A DNA stretch of 64,000 nucleotides, from contig NZ_CP162412.1 of the NCBI RefSeq assembly GCF_040931995.1, positions 124,001 to 188,000 of the forward strand. The letters run 5' to 3'. This document shows, piece after piece, positions 37,073-47,080 of this stretch. The notes under the pieces are model-generated. The model was not told the origin of the DNA. It searched no databases and worked only from the letters and a program-made list of their open reading frames with translations. This stretch comes from Pelagovum sp. HNIBRBA483. GTDB lineage: Bacteria > Pseudomonadota > Alphaproteobacteria > Rhodobacterales > Rhodobacteraceae. Both the position numbers and the translations under genes were made by a program. Each line of letters starts with the position of its first letter. Position 1 is the stretch's first letter.

Positions 37073-37729
37073 TTACTCGCCGGTAGCGACCAAGAGCCAA
37101 TTGGGATCGTCGGTTCCCATCTTGCGAGAAAAGGTCCATGTATCGCGCTGGCGCTTGATCTCGCTGGTACTGCCTTCAACGATCTCGCCTTCGGCGTTGC
37201 GAACAACATAGGTGAACTCACCGGAGAAGCGCACGGTGATATCTGCCTCACCACTTGCCTGATCAAACTCAGCGGCAATAAGCTTGGTGTCGCTTACGCC
37301 AACAAAGGTTGCTTCGACCTTCAGGCCTTGCTTTTCCCGCTCATCAACGACTTCAGCAAAAGCCTCGTAAACCTCGGGCGAAAGATAGGGGACGACATCG
37401 TCAAGTTCGCCATTCTCGAAAGCCATTAGGATCATCTCGTAGGCGCCGCGTGCGCCGCCTAGGAATTCACCAACGTTAAAGCTGTTATCGGCGCGTTTTA
37501 TGGCGGAAAGAGCATCTGCCATCGGGCTGCCCTCTGCGGCATGGTCAATGATATCGTGATCGGGGCCGCCGTCGATAACCTCGAACGAATTGCGCCGGTC
37601 TTCATCTTCGGAATGAGAAACGGGTGGACGTTCGAAACCATCTCTGGTTCCAAGAACGCTTCTCAAGCGTAGGATCAAAAATATCGCGATCCCTGCAAGA
37701 ACCAAAAGCTGGATGATTGGCATGTCCAT
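37073..37729 (-). CDS. Tim44-like domain protein (TimA family)
   Basis: A 218-residue protein with an N-terminal membrane anchor (about residues 5-22), an acidic linker and a C-terminal Tim44/MBA1-like domain (about 75-215). Bacterial Tim44-like proteins in alphaproteobacteria are inner-membrane adaptor proteins related to the mitochondrial import protein. It is divergent from fxsA. The murein transglycosylase gene often found after it in relatives is absent here. Confidence 0.88.
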   Translation of the reverse strand: MDMPIIQLLVLAGIAIFLILRLRSVLGTRDGFERPPVSHSEDEDRRNSFEVIDGGPDHDIIDHAAEGSPMADALSAIKRADNSFNVGEFLGGARGAYEMILMAFENGELDDVVPYLSPEVYEAFAEVVDEREKQGLKVEATFVGVSDTKLIAAEFDQASGEADITVRFSGEFTYVVRNAEGEIVEGSTSEIKRQRDTWTFSRKMGTDDPNWLLVATGE

Positions 37730-37838
37730 CAGTACCCCTTCAATACGGAATGCAGCGTAGTATTTCGCTCATTCGCCACTTATGTAGGATACGGGTGGGG
37801 TCAAGTCCACCAGAGGACGGATTAACTGAGGTGTTATT

Positions 37839-38333
37839 ATGTGGCTGTTTCTAGTCTTTGTGGGCATACCGCTGCTCGAGATCGGCCTGTTCATTCAGGT
37901 TGGTGGGGTAATCGGGCTTTGGCCGACGCTGTTGATCGTACTTGCGACCGCCTTCCTTGGTGCTTGGCTGGTGCGGGAACAAGGCACTCGGGAAATGGCT
38001 AATATCAAGCGCAGCTTCAATGAACTACGCAATCCGGCGGAACCCTTGGCCCATGGCGCGATGATCCTCGTGGCCGGCACATTGCTGGTGACACCGGGGT
38101 TTTTCACAGATTTTGTGGGGTTTTCGCTACTTGTGCCACCTGTGAGGCGGGCTGCGTTCAACTGGATCAAATCACGCACAACGGTGGCCGAGTTTGAGGC
38201 TAGCCGACGCGAATACCATTACCACAGTGAGAGAGACGGTGTGGTCACCGATATCGACTACGAGGATGTGACCGCAGATAACGACCGGAACCCGCCAAAC
38301 TCGAACGGAAATTCAGGCTGGACGAAACATTAG
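37839..38333 (+). CDS. fxsA: FxsA family membrane protein
   Basis: Inner-membrane protein of 164 residues with three to four hydrophobic segments in the first 110 residues and a polar C-terminal tail. The family start LLEIGLFIQVGG and the segment VTPGFFTDFVGF are typical. FxsA homologues are linked to phage exclusion in E. coli, but their basic function is unknown. GAGG lies upstream of the ATG. Confidence 0.9.
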   Translation: MWLFLVFVGIPLLEIGLFIQVGGVIGLWPTLLIVLATAFLGAWLVREQGTREMANIKRSFNELRNPAEPLAHGAMILVAGTLLVTPGFFTDFVGFSLLVPPVRRAAFNWIKSRTTVAEFEASRREYHYHSERDGVVTDIDYEDVTADNDRNPPNSNGNSGWTKH

Positions 38334-38404
38334 TTAGCGCTGCCATTGTAGCGGTCGTTGACCGCTGCTAGACATTCGCGGACATTTTTATTGGGAGAGA
38401 CAAA

Positions 38405-38920
38405 ATGGCAGATACGCCAGAAAACAAGGCGGATGGCGCAGCGGCCGATCAAACACAGCAGCCGCAGGTTAAGATGCGGGTGCTGGCCCAGTATATTCGC
38501 GACCTTTCTTTCGAGAATATCCTTGTCCAGAAAGGCGCTCAGGGCGATGTTCAGCCGGAAGTTAAAGTCAGCGTGAACCTTGATGCGCGAAAGCGTGCGA
38601 CTGAGAACCAGTATGAGGTCATCACAAAGCTGAACGTAACTGCGACTTCCAAATCCGATCAGACCACGCTGTTCGTGATCGAGATGGAATATGCTGGTAT
38701 CTTCCATGTTGAAGGCCTACCTGCCGAACAGTTGCACCCTTACCTGATGATCGAATGCCCGCGCATTACATTCCCGTTTGTGCGTCGCCTTGTCAGTGAC
38801 ATCAGCCGAGATGGTGGCTTCCCGCCGGTGAACCTCGAAATGATTGATTTTGTTGCGCTTTACCGCAATGAGATCGCGCGCCGCGTACAAGAGCAAAAAG
38901 AGGGTCAGCCGACTAACTAA
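38405..38920 (+). CDS. secB: Protein-export chaperone SecB
   Basis: Cytosolic tetrameric chaperone of 171 residues that keeps preproteins unfolded and delivers them to SecA. Typical segments are LAQYIRDLSFENI, the YAGIFHVEG strand, and PFVRRLVSDISRDGGFPPVNL. A GGGAGAGAC ribosome-binding site precedes the ATG. It ends 6 bases before the convergent dnaQ stop. Confidence 0.97.
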   Translation: MADTPENKADGAAADQTQQPQVKMRVLAQYIRDLSFENILVQKGAQGDVQPEVKVSVNLDARKRATENQYEVITKLNVTATSKSDQTTLFVIEMEYAGIFHVEGLPAEQLHPYLMIECPRITFPFVRRLVSDISRDGGFPPVNLEMIDFVALYRNEIARRVQEQKEGQPTN

Positions 38921-38926
38921 GGTTGA

Positions 38927-39628
38927 CTACTTACTGGAAGCGGACTTCCAAAGAGCGCCGTCGCCCATCGCCTCGACAAAGGTAGCATGGGCGGTGGCCT
39001 CTTTTTCTGTAAGGCGCGAAGGTAGGGGCGTGGGGCGCGGTGTTGGCCGCCAGTCAGATCCTGTCGACACGCCCTTGGTGCCGCTCGAATTGCCTTGAGA
39101 CAGTACCAAGTCGGGCTGTCGCCCGCCGATGAGCTCAAGATAAACGTCCGCGAGTATCTCACTGTCGAGCAATGCGCCGTGCAATGTACGCGACGCATTG
39201 TCGATTCCGAAACGGCGACAAAGCGCATCGAGGGAGGCCGGAGAGCCGGGAAATTTGCGGCGGGCAATCGCCAGCGTATCAAGCGCTTGATCGTTTGGAA
39301 TGAGTTTGCGCTTTGCCCACGAAAGCTCGGCATTGAGGAACTTCATATCGAAACTGGCGTTATGGATGACCAGCTTTGCGTCACCGATAAAAGCGAGGAA
39401 TTCATCAGCAATATCGGCGAACAGCGGTTTATCTGCTAGAAATTCATCGCCCAACCCATGCACCTTAAATGCCTCTTCGGGCATCGCCCGCTGCGGGTTG
39501 ATGTATTGATGGTAGGTTTTGCCCGTCGGGACGTGGCCAACAAGCTCTACTGCGCCGATCTCGACGATACGGTCGCCTTCGTCGGGTTCAAAACCTGTGG
39601 TTTCGGTATCGAGAACGATTTCACGCAT
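38927..39628 (-). CDS. dnaQ: DNA polymerase III epsilon subunit
   Basis: Proofreading 3'-5' exonuclease of the replicative polymerase, 233 residues. Exo I DTETTG (Asp7, Glu9), Exo [12 protein letters not shown] and Exo [17 protein letters not shown] are intact. The C-terminal tail that binds the polymerase is present. The start overlaps coaE by eight bases. Confidence 0.96.
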   Translation of the reverse strand: MREIVLDTETTGFEPDEGDRIVEIGAVELVGHVPTGKTYHQYINPQRAMPEEAFKVHGLGDEFLADKPLFADIADEFLAFIGDAKLVIHNASFDMKFLNAELSWAKRKLIPNDQALDTLAIARRKFPGSPASLDALCRRFGIDNASRTLHGALLDSEILADVYLELIGGRQPDLVLSQGNSSGTKGVSTGSDWRPTPRPTPLPSRLTEKEATAHATFVEAMGDGALWKSASSK

Positions 39629-40217
39629 CTTTTGAAGTTTTCCCCAGTTCTGCGAGTATGTTTGTCACGGCTTCGCGTGCGGTGTCCATATCAACCGTCG
39701 GGACAATGTAATCGGCACGGGCGCGCTTTTCGGCATCGGGCATCTGGCGCGACGTGATCATATCTAACCTGCTCTCGGTCATGCCTTCGCGGGCAAGAAC
39801 GCGCGATTTCTGAAGATCGGGCGGAGCGGAGGCGACGACCGTTACATCGAGCCAATCTTCCGCGCCATTTTCAAAAAGCAGTGGAATATCGAAAAGCAGG
39901 AATGGTTCGTCGGGGTGCGCACTGATGAAGTTGGCGCGGTCTTGCGCGACAAGCGGGTGAACGATCTCTTCGAGCTTTGGAAAAAGGGATGGGTCATTTT
40001 CCAGCGCTTCACTAAGGCGCGTGCGGTCTATTCCTTCGGGTCCAAGGGCGACAGGAACCAATTGTGCTACCAGTGCTACTGCGGCACCTGATTTAGCGTA
40101 GAGGCGATGAACGGCTTTGTCGGCATCCCAAACTGGCACGCCTTGCGCTGCAAACATCGCGGCAGTGGTGGACTTGCCCATGCCAATCGAGCCGGTAAGA
40201 CCGATCAGAGTGCTCAT
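39621..40217 (-). CDS. coaE: Dephospho-CoA kinase
   Basis: Final enzyme of coenzyme A synthesis, 198 residues. The P-loop [11 protein letters not shown] is at residues 6-16, the DADKAVH substrate segment follows, and DIPLLFE marks the core. It overlaps aroE upstream by four bases and dnaQ downstream. Confidence 0.96.
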   Translation of the reverse strand: MSTLIGLTGSIGMGKSTTAAMFAAQGVPVWDADKAVHRLYAKSGAAVALVAQLVPVALGPEGIDRTRLSEALENDPSLFPKLEEIVHPLVAQDRANFISAHPDEPFLLFDIPLLFENGAEDWLDVTVVASAPPDLQKSRVLAREGMTESRLDMITSRQMPDAEKRARADYIVPTVDMDTAREAVTNILAELGKTSKDA

Positions 40218-41047
40218 GCAAGAACGGCGCGACGGAGAGCGTCATCGACTTCAGGACGGGTCCCAAACCAACGCTCGAAACCGGGAACACCCTGATGAAG
40301 CAACATGCCAAGCCCATCAACAGTGGTGCAGCCCATTTTCTCGGCTGTATCGAGCAGAGGCGTGCGTAGAGGCGTGTAAACTAGATCAGTCACAACGGCA
40401 TCGCGGCGTAGGCCGTCGAGCGGCACCCTGAACTCTGCCGCGCCCTTCATGCCCAGCGAGGTTGTGTTTACGACGGTCGTGGCCTCCTCAAGCATATTTC
40501 CGGCTTGAACCCATTCGACAACCGTTACGCGGGAGCCAAATTCAGCTCTCAACGTTTCGGCTTTTGCGCGGGTGCGGTTTGATAATAAGATTTCCGGCGC
40601 TCCTGCATCCAGAAGAGAGACAATAACTGCGCGCGCTGCACCGCCGGCACCGAACACCGCCGCGGGGCCGGAATTTGCCTGCCAATCAGGAGCGTTCTGA
40701 CGGAGGTTTTCGATGAACCCGTATCCATCTGTATTGTCAGCGTAGATCTTACCGTCAGCGAGAAATGTCAGGGTGTTGGCTGCACCGATCAATGTCGCGC
40801 GGTCAGTGACCTGATCCGCAATATGGAGAGCATGGACCTTGTGCGGGATGGTGACATTGACCCCGACGAACCCCATCTTCGGCAATGTTTTGAGGACAAC
40901 TTCCAAGTCATCGCCCTCGACATGAAGTGGGATATAGTCGCCAAGTATATCATACGTTTTGAGCCAATGGCGGTGCAGGCGCGGGGATCGCGAATGGGCG
41001 ATAGGATTGCCGATCACACCTGCCAGCGGAATACGATGATCGCTCAT
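40214..41047 (-). CDS. aroE: Shikimate dehydrogenase
   Basis: NADP-dependent reduction of 3-dehydroshikimate in aromatic amino-acid synthesis, 277 residues. Shikimate-binding HSRSP (residues 18-22), catalytic Lys70 (TIPHK) and Asp106 (DNTDGYGF), and the NADP loop GAGGAARA at 133-140 are intact. It overlaps maf by four bases. Confidence 0.96.
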   Translation of the reverse strand: MSDHRIPLAGVIGNPIAHSRSPRLHRHWLKTYDILGDYIPLHVEGDDLEVVLKTLPKMGFVGVNVTIPHKVHALHIADQVTDRATLIGAANTLTFLADGKIYADNTDGYGFIENLRQNAPDWQANSGPAAVFGAGGAARAVIVSLLDAGAPEILLSNRTRAKAETLRAEFGSRVTVVEWVQAGNMLEEATTVVNTTSLGMKGAAEFRVPLDGLRRDAVVTDLVYTPLRTPLLDTAEKMGCTTVDGLGMLLHQGVPGFERWFGTRPEVDDALRRAVLA

Positions 41048-41643
41048 GACGCTAGGTATCCTGTTAGTTTTAAGTGACTGATGATTTCCAGCAAAGGGAG
41101 GCCCAGAACTGTGAAATAGTCACCCTCGATGCGATTGAAAAGCTGAACGCCTTCTTCTTCGAGCTTGTAGCCGCCGACAGATTCGGAAATGGATGGCCAA
41201 TTTCTTTCCAGATATGATGAAAGGTAGTCGTCACTGAAATCATGCATCGTAAGGCGCACGACGCCCACATGCCTCCAAACCGGCTTACATTCATGATAAA
41301 GCACCACCGCTGACAGGAGGCTATGCGTTTGCCCACGCAAGCGTAATAACTGTTCGTGGGCGTCTTCAACCGATTTGGGCTTTGAGAGCAGCTCTTTTTG
41401 ATGTTCGAGAACCTGATCGCACCCGAGCACACGCGCATCGGGGTGTTTGTCTGAGAGTTTCCGCGCTTTCATTTCTGCCAGTGTATCGGCAATGTCACGC
41501 GGCGAGGCATCTTCCGCCAGCAGGGCGGATTTTATCGCATCTTCGTCAATGCGAGCTGGCAGCGCAGTGGCTTTGATCCCCGCCTGCTCGAGCAATTGTG
41601 CTCTTATTTTCGAACCGGAAGCGAGGATCAGAGGCAAGGGCAT
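41044..41643 (-). CDS. Maf-like nucleotide pyrophosphatase
   Basis: House-cleaning nucleoside-triphosphate pyrophosphatase of 199 residues. The N-terminal ASGSKIRAQLL motif and the GCDQVL segment with the catalytic Asp are present; the latter fits the YceF-like branch that hydrolyses 7-methyl-GTP. It is the first gene leftward of the origin and heads the run maf-aroE-coaE-dnaQ. An exact DnaA box overlaps the first base of its start codon. Confidence 0.92.
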   Translation of the reverse strand: MPLPLILASGSKIRAQLLEQAGIKATALPARIDEDAIKSALLAEDASPRDIADTLAEMKARKLSDKHPDARVLGCDQVLEHQKELLSKPKSVEDAHEQLLRLRGQTHSLLSAVVLYHECKPVWRHVGVVRLTMHDFSDDYLSSYLERNWPSISESVGGYKLEEEGVQLFNRIEGDYFTVLGLPLLEIISHLKLTGYLAS

Positions 41644-41651
41644 GTGGATAA
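41643..41651 (-). promoter_or_regulatory. DnaA box, exact consensus
   Basis: The minus strand reads TTATCCACA, the full consensus. It touches the maf start codon, so DnaA binding there could also affect maf transcription. Confidence 0.8.
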
Positions 41652-41941
41652 ACCTGCGAACAAATACGAGGGCGACTCACGGGATGATTGACTGGAAAAC
41701 TACCTTCATCAGGACATTGTGGAGATAGGACCAGGTCATGCGACTATCGTAGTGTTCTTATCCCCTCTGGAAAAGGATAACTTCGCTGTTGTGGACGACT
41801 CAGCGGGATTTGTACTGTCTACGGGAACAGAAGCGGAACAAGAAATTTAGTTTCTTTCATAAGTATATGAAATATAGAATTTATTTATGAATTTTCGAAA
41901 GCGCTTCTTTCTCAGGTCAGGTTGGGAAAACGGGATAAGCC

Positions 41942-41950
41942 TGTGGAAAA
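41942..41950 (-). promoter_or_regulatory. DnaA box, one mismatch
   Basis: The minus strand reads TTTTCCACA, eight of nine consensus bases, next to the AT-rich segment on the hemJ side. Confidence 0.65.
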
Positions 41951-41965
41951 AAACAAAATCCCGAT

Positions 41966-41974
41966 ATATGCACA
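41966..41974 (+). promoter_or_regulatory. DnaA box, one mismatch
   Basis: The plus strand reads ATATGCACA against TTATNCACA. It lies 15 bases from the previous box in the opposite orientation. Confidence 0.55.
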
Positions 41975-42043
41975 GCACTACTGAAACTACTTCCTTTCTA
42001 TATATATTCTTTTATTTTTATTGCTTTGAAACGGGAGCGCTTG

Positions 42044-42493
42044 ATGACTGATTTTCTCTGGGCCGCTTATCCTTGGTTCAAGGTACTGCACGTCGTTTCG
42101 GTGATTTCGTGGATGGCGGGTATGTTCTATCTCCCTCGCCTTTATGTCTACCATGCGGAGCGAGCTGAGGTTGGCTCGGAGTTGGACCGTACCTTCCAGA
42201 TTATGGAAGAGAAGCTGCTGCGCGTGATCATGCGGCCTGCGATGGTTTCATCTTGGCTTTTCGGATTGATACTCATGGGCATGGGTGCTTTTGACTGGGG
42301 TGAGGCTTGGTCGTGGATCAAGTTGGCTTCAGTGATTGCTATGACCGGTGTTCATGGATGGCTTTCCGCAAGAAGAAAGGATTTTGCGGCGGGTAAGAAT
42401 GCGCTGTCGGGCCGATCATACCGGATTGCTAACGAGATACCGACGGTCCTGATGTTGATCATTGTGGTGATGGTGATTGTTCGCCCATTTTGA
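42044..42493 (+). CDS. hemJ: Protoporphyrinogen IX oxidase, HemJ type
   Basis: Inner-membrane oxidase of 149 residues with four transmembrane helices that makes protoporphyrin IX. The conserved His16 (LHVVSVISWMAG) and the RLYVYH segment with His37 are present. The ATG at 42044 has GGGAGCG upstream; a longer frame would start at a TTG. It is the first gene rightward of the origin. Confidence 0.92.
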   Translation: MTDFLWAAYPWFKVLHVVSVISWMAGMFYLPRLYVYHAERAEVGSELDRTFQIMEEKLLRVIMRPAMVSSWLFGLILMGMGAFDWGEAWSWIKLASVIAMTGVHGWLSARRKDFAAGKNALSGRSYRIANEIPTVLMLIIVVMVIVRPF

Positions 42494-42615
42494 GCGGTTT
42501 TGTTGACTCCATACGTTAAACCAGCGTAGGGACCGAAAACCTGCCGTCCGGTGGGATGTATTCCAATTGAAAATATAAAGCTGACCGTTCTGAGCGGTTG
42601 TTAAAGGATATGCAA

Positions 42616-43890
42616 ATGGCTGATGACCGTTTGAATCTGGCTGATCTAAAAGCCAAGAGCCCAAAGGATCTTTTGTCGATGGCAGAGGATCTCGACATCG
42701 AGAACGCCTCGACCATGCGCAAGGGCGACATGATGTTCTCGATTCTGAAGGAACGGGCAGAGGAAGGCTGGGTCATCGGTGGCGATGGCGTGCTTGAAGT
42801 TCTTCAAGATGGGTTTGGTTTCCTCCGGTCGCCGGAGGCAAACTATTTGCCCGGTCCTGACGATATCTATGTAAGCCCAGAGATGATCCGCCAACATTCA
42901 TTGCGCACGGGCGATACGGTCGAAGGCGTGATCCAGGAGCCGAGCGAGAACGAACGCTACTTTGCTTTGACCGAAGTTGAACAGATCAATTTCGAGAGCC
43001 CTGAGCGAGCTAAGCACAAAGTCAACTTCGATAACCTTACGCCGCTTTATCCCGATGAGCGGCTGAAGATGGAGATTGAGGAAGATCCGACGATCAAGGA
43101 CCGTTCCGCGCGGATCATCGACCTTGTGGCGCCGATCGGTAAAGGGCAGCGTTCATTGATCGTTGCGCCGCCACGGACAGGTAAAACGGTTCTGCTGCAA
43201 AATATCGCGCATTCGATCGAGCGGAATCATCCTGAGTGCTACTTGATCGTTTTGCTTATCGACGAACGGCCCGAGGAAGTGACGGATATGCAGCGCTCTG
43301 TGAAGGGTGAGGTTGTATCTTCTACCTTTGATGAACCAGCGTCGCGGCACGTTGCTGTATCGGAGATGGTGATTGAGAAGGCTAAACGCTTGGTAGAGCA
43401 TAAGCGTGATGTGGTGATCTTGCTGGACTCGATTACCCGTTTGGGCCGTGCTTTTAACACTACCGTTCCATCGTCCGGTAAGGTGTTGACTGGTGGTGTC
43501 GATGCCAATGCTCTGCAACGGCCGAAGCGGTTCTTTGGCGCGGCTCGGAACATTGAAGAGGGCGGTTCGTTGACGATCATTGCAACGGCGCTGATCGACA
43601 CGGGTAGCCGTATGGACGAAGTTATCTTCGAAGAGTTCAAAGGCACGGGCAACTCGGAAATCGTTCTTGATCGTAAGGTTGCGGATAAGCGCGTCTTCCC
43701 TGCGATTGACGTGTTGAAGTCCGGTACACGGAAAGAAGACCTTTTGATCGACAAGGGCGATTTGCAGAAGACGTTTGTACTGCGCCGTATTCTGAACCCG
43801 ATGGGGACGACAGACGCGATCGAATTCCTTATTTCTAAGCTTAAGCAGACCAAGACGAACTCTGACTTCTTTGACTCAATGAACACATAA
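42616..43890 (+). CDS. rho: Transcription termination factor Rho
   Basis: Hexameric RNA helicase of 424 residues. The N-terminal RNA-binding cold-shock-like domain ([13 protein letters not shown]) precedes the ATPase core with Walker A APPRTGKT (about 184-191) and the [13 protein letters not shown] segment. The ATG at 42616 is chosen because AAAGGA lies seven bases upstream; two earlier in-frame starts would overlap this site. Confidence 0.97.
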   Translation: MADDRLNLADLKAKSPKDLLSMAEDLDIENASTMRKGDMMFSILKERAEEGWVIGGDGVLEVLQDGFGFLRSPEANYLPGPDDIYVSPEMIRQHSLRTGDTVEGVIQEPSENERYFALTEVEQINFESPERAKHKVNFDNLTPLYPDERLKMEIEEDPTIKDRSARIIDLVAPIGKGQRSLIVAPPRTGKTVLLQNIAHSIERNHPECYLIVLLIDERPEEVTDMQRSVKGEVVSSTFDEPASRHVAVSEMVIEKAKRLVEHKRDVVILLDSITRLGRAFNTTVPSSGKVLTGGVDANALQRPKRFFGAARNIEEGGSLTIIATALIDTGSRMDEVIFEEFKGTGNSEIVLDRKVADKRVFPAIDVLKSGTRKEDLLIDKGDLQKTFVLRRILNPMGTTDAIEFLISKLKQTKTNSDFFDSMNT

Positions 43891-43912
43891 CCCATTTAAA
43901 ACAAAGGGTTAT
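43887..43912 (+). promoter_or_regulatory. Inverted repeat covering the mnmE ribosome-binding site
   Basis: ATAACCC (43887-43893) pairs with GGGTTAT (43906-43912) around 12 AT-rich bases. The AAAGGG Shine-Dalgarno of mnmE (43903-43908) lies partly inside the right arm, and the left arm overlaps the rho stop codon. Confidence 0.4.
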
Positions 43913-43916
43913 TAAC

Positions 43917-45197
43917 ATGGATACGATCTTTGCGCTGACCACGGCGCAGGGTAAAGCGGGCGTTGCAGTAATTCGGATTTCTGGCCCTGAAGCGAGATCC
44001 GTCGCTGAAAAGATGTGCGGGCAACTGCCGGAACATGGGCGGGCGTTACGGCAAGTCCATGCACTCTCTGGTGAGGTTCTTGATGAAGCTTTGCTTCTGA
44101 CGTTTGGCGAGGGGCAAAGCTTTACCGGTGAGGTGGTGGTTGAGCTGCATCTGCATGGCAGCCCGGCAATTATTTCAGCGGTTTTGGGAGATTTGGCTGA
44201 GCGTCCTGAGCTGCGCATGGCCGAGGCGGGTGAGTTCACGCGCCGCGCTTTGGAAAATGGCAGGCTGGATCTGGCCCAGGTGGAGGGGCTTGCAGACCTA
44301 ATTGACGCTGAGACAGAAGCCCAGAGGAAGCAGGCGCAGCGGGTATTCTCCGGTGCGCTCGGGGAGAAAGCCGAGCGTTGGCGGGCTGCGTTGCTCCGTG
44401 CAGCGGCGTTGATCGAGGCAACTATCGATTTTGCCGACGAAGAAGTGCCAGTTGATGTCTCACCTGAGGTAAGCGAACTGCTTTCTGTGACCGCCGCTGA
44501 AATGAGTACTGAGGCTAAGGGCGTCGGTATCGCGGAGCGAATTCGGTCAGGCTTCGAGGTTGCGATTGTCGGTCCGCCGAATGCAGGTAAATCAACGCTT
44601 TTGAACCGTCTTGCCGGCCGTGATGCCGCGATCACATCCGAAATAGCGGGAACGACCCGTGATGTTATCGAAGTGCGGCTGGATTTGCTGGGGCTGCCTG
44701 TCACCTTTCTGGATACGGCAGGCGTGCGAGATTCGGATGACACGGTGGAACGGATTGGCATTGCGCGAGCGATTGAACGGGCCAATAAGGCCGATTTGCG
44801 CATTCATTTGCTGCTACCAGATGGTGTACCGCTTGTTGACGTGCAAGAGGGCGACGTCGTTGCGCACAGCAAAAGTGATCTTTACTCTGTCGATGGCTTC
44901 GGAATCTCTGCGGTGTCGGGGGCTGGTATTGACCAGCTGATTGAAACCGTGGGTGGGGAGTTGCGATCCCGCGCGGCGCATGTTGGTATCGCAATGCGTG
45001 AGAGGCATCGGGTTGCATTGTTGCGCGGTATTGATCATTTGAATGAATCGAGGCGCCTGCTCGCCGTTGGGTTCGGTGATGATATCGTTGCGGAAGAAAT
45101 TCGATCGGCATCGCGGGCCGTTGATCAAATTGTTGGGCGCGTCGATGTTGAGCAGATCCTCGGTGAGATTTTCGCCAGTTTTTGCATCGGGAAGTGA
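43917..45197 (+). CDS. mnmE: tRNA modification GTPase MnmE
   Basis: GTPase of 426 residues that with MnmG makes the cmnm5 group at the wobble U34. The N-terminal tetrahydrofolate-binding domain is followed by the G domain (GPPNAGKST at about 219, with EIAGTTRD and DTAG) and the C-terminal FCIGK tail with the essential Cys. The mnmG start follows 2 bases after the stop. Confidence 0.97.
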   Translation: MDTIFALTTAQGKAGVAVIRISGPEARSVAEKMCGQLPEHGRALRQVHALSGEVLDEALLLTFGEGQSFTGEVVVELHLHGSPAIISAVLGDLAERPELRMAEAGEFTRRALENGRLDLAQVEGLADLIDAETEAQRKQAQRVFSGALGEKAERWRAALLRAAALIEATIDFADEEVPVDVSPEVSELLSVTAAEMSTEAKGVGIAERIRSGFEVAIVGPPNAGKSTLLNRLAGRDAAITSEIAGTTRDVIEVRLDLLGLPVTFLDTAGVRDSDDTVERIGIARAIERANKADLRIHLLLPDGVPLVDVQEGDVVAHSKSDLYSVDGFGISAVSGAGIDQLIETVGGELRSRAAHVGIAMRERHRVALLRGIDHLNESRRLLAVGFGDDIVAEEIRSASRAVDQIVGRVDVEQILGEIFASFCIGK

Positions 45198-45199
45198 GG

Positions 45200-47080
45200 A
45201 TGTTTCACGTGAAACAGTTTGATTTCGATGTCATCGTCATTGGTGGCGGTCATGCTGGAACTGAAGCGGCGAGCGCTTCGGCGCGTATGGGTGCCAACAC
45301 CGCGCTGGTTACGCTTAAGAAAGAGGGCATCGGCGTTATGTCCTGTAATCCGGCGATCGGTGGCTTGGGTAAAGGACATCTTGTTCGTGAAATTGATGCG
45401 CTAGACGGGGTCATGGCCCGCGCCGCGGATGCTGCTGGAATTCAGTTTCGCCTGTTGAACAGGAAGAAAGGTCCGGCGGTTCAGGGTCCGCGAGCGCAGG
45501 CGGACCGCGCGCTTTATCGTGCCGCGGTTCAGCGGCAGATTGAGGCGCAGCCGAATTTGCTAGTGATTGAGGGCGAGGCCGTTGATCTGCTCCTGGAGGG
45601 TGATGATACAGTTGGCGGTGTTGTACTGGCGGATGGATCTGAACTTTCCGCCGCGGCAGTTGTGCTCACCACTGGCACCTTCTTGCGCGGTGTTATTCAT
45701 ATTGGTGACGTGTCTTACTCGGGTGGTCGCATGGGCGACAAGCCGTCGGTGAGAATGGCCGAGAGGCTTGACCAATTTGGGTTACCACTCGGCCGATTGA
45801 AAACGGGAACGCCGCCGCGCTTGGATGGGCGAACGATTAGTTGGGATATCCTAGAGAGCCAGCCGGGTGACGATGAGCCGACGTTGTTTTCGTTCCTCTC
45901 ATGGGCTCCAGAGGCGCGACAGATTTCGTGCGGAATCACTCACACAAATACGCAAACGCATGAAATTATTCGAGAAAACCTTGGCCGGTCCGCGATGTAT
46001 GGCGGACGGATTGATGGAATTGGTCCGCGCTATTGCCCATCGATCGAGGATAAAATTGTCCGGTTTGCGGACAAGGAATCTCACCAGATCTTCCTGGAGC
46101 CGGAAGGACTTGATGATCATACCGTTTATCCAAACGGGATTTCCACGTCGTTGCCGGAGGACGTTCAGGAGGCGTATGTTCGCTCCATACGGGGTCTTGA
46201 AGATACCAAGATACTTCAGCCAGGGTACGCGATTGAATATGATTACGTCGATCCCCGCGCGCTGCGGCCCACGCTGGAAACTAGGAACGTTTCAGGGCTT
46301 TATCTGGCTGGACAAATTAATGGCACAACGGGTTATGAAGAGGCCGGTGCGCAGGGATTGGTCGCAGGGCTGAATGCTGCGAGGCGCGCAAAGGGTGGAG
46401 ATGAAATTACTTTTAGCCGCAGAGAATCTTATATCGGCGTCATGATTGATGATCTCGTTACGCGCGGTGTCGCGGAGCCTTATAGGATGTTCACGTCCCG
46501 CGCGGAATTTCGTTTGGCGCTCAGGGCAGACAATGCCGATCAGCGCTTGACGGGTGTGGGGCACGAAATCGGCTGCGTAGGTGGAATCAGGTGGAATCAC
46601 TTCTTGGAGAAAATGGAGCGCATCCAATCGACTCGGGACAAATTGAGCGATGTGCTGCTCACCGCTCGCCAGATTGCTGAAACGGGTGCAAATCTTAATC
46701 CGGATGGCCCTTCCAAGACCGCTCTTGAAGCCCTTTCGCTGAATGATTTTGATCGCGATAATCTTCTCTCGGTTCTGCCGTCAGCGGCCGACGTCGAGTT
46801 AGAGACATTGAACCAGATTAGGCGAGACGCTCTCTATGCGCATTATATTGAGCGCCAGAAGCGTGACATTGAAACGCTTGAAAGGGACGAATCCTTGGCA
46901 ATTCCAAGTGATCTGGACTATTCGTCTATTACCGGACTGTCAAAGGAGCTACAGGGCAAACTTGCAAGCGTGCGGCCTGAAAACATTGCTCAGGCGGGGC
47001 GCGTGGATGGGATGACACCCGCGGCAATTATGCTGATTCTTGCACGGATCAAAAGGCTTGAGGGGGCGAAGGCTGGATGA
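45200..47080 (+). CDS. mnmG: tRNA uridine-5-carboxymethylaminomethyl modification enzyme MnmG
   Basis: FAD-dependent partner of MnmE, 626 residues. The FAD-binding motif [14 protein letters not shown] is near residues 11-24. The ATG at 45200 has GGGAAG nearby and overlaps the parS palindrome, so residues MFHVKQ are dictated partly by the DNA site. The C-terminal MnmE-binding helices are complete (ILARIKR). The stop overlaps the rsmG start as ATGA. Confidence 0.97.
   Translation: MFHVKQFDFDVIVIGGGHAGTEAASASARMGANTALVTLKKEGIGVMSCNPAIGGLGKGHLVREIDALDGVMARAADAAGIQFRLLNRKKGPAVQGPRAQADRALYRAAVQRQIEAQPNLLVIEGEAVDLLLEGDDTVGGVVLADGSELSAAAVVLTTGTFLRGVIHIGDVSYSGGRMGDKPSVRMAERLDQFGLPLGRLKTGTPPRLDGRTISWDILESQPGDDEPTLFSFLSWAPEARQISCGITHTNTQTHEIIRENLGRSAMYGGRIDGIGPRYCPSIEDKIVRFADKESHQIFLEPEGLDDHTVYPNGISTSLPEDVQEAYVRSIRGLEDTKILQPGYAIEYDYVDPRALRPTLETRNVSGLYLAGQINGTTGYEEAGAQGLVAGLNAARRAKGGDEITFSRRESYIGVMIDDLVTRGVAEPYRMFTSRAEFRLALRADNADQRLTGVGHEIGCVGGIRWNHFLEKMERIQSTRDKLSDVLLTARQIAETGANLNPDGPSKTALEALSLNDFDRDNLLSVLPSAADVELETLNQIRRDALYAHYIERQKRDIETLERDESLAIPSDLDYSSITGLSKELQGKLASVRPENIAQAGRVDGMTPAAIMLILARIKRLEGAKAG
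45201..45216. other. parS site 1 (ParB binding, start of mnmG)
   Basis: TGTTTCACGTGAAACA is a perfect 16-base palindrome identical to the bacterial parS consensus. It lies about 3.4 kb from the middle of the origin region, with parA and parB 2.5-4.2 kb further on. Confidence 0.95.

Larger units (their letters stand above)
41644..42043. other. Probable chromosomal origin of replication (oriC)
   Basis: This 400-base stretch between maf and hemJ has no gene and is much richer in A and T than its surroundings, with runs at 41843-41894 and 41989-42022 that could melt first. It carries an exact DnaA box at its left edge, near-consensus boxes at 41942 and 41966, three weaker 7-of-9 matches (41718, 41758, 41790) and two GANTC sites (41674, 41797). 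The genes next to it transcribe away on each side. The context (dnaQ-coaE-aroE-maf on one side, rho-mnmE-mnmG-rsmG-parAB on the other) is the known alphaproteobacterial origin neighbourhood. Confidence 0.85.
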
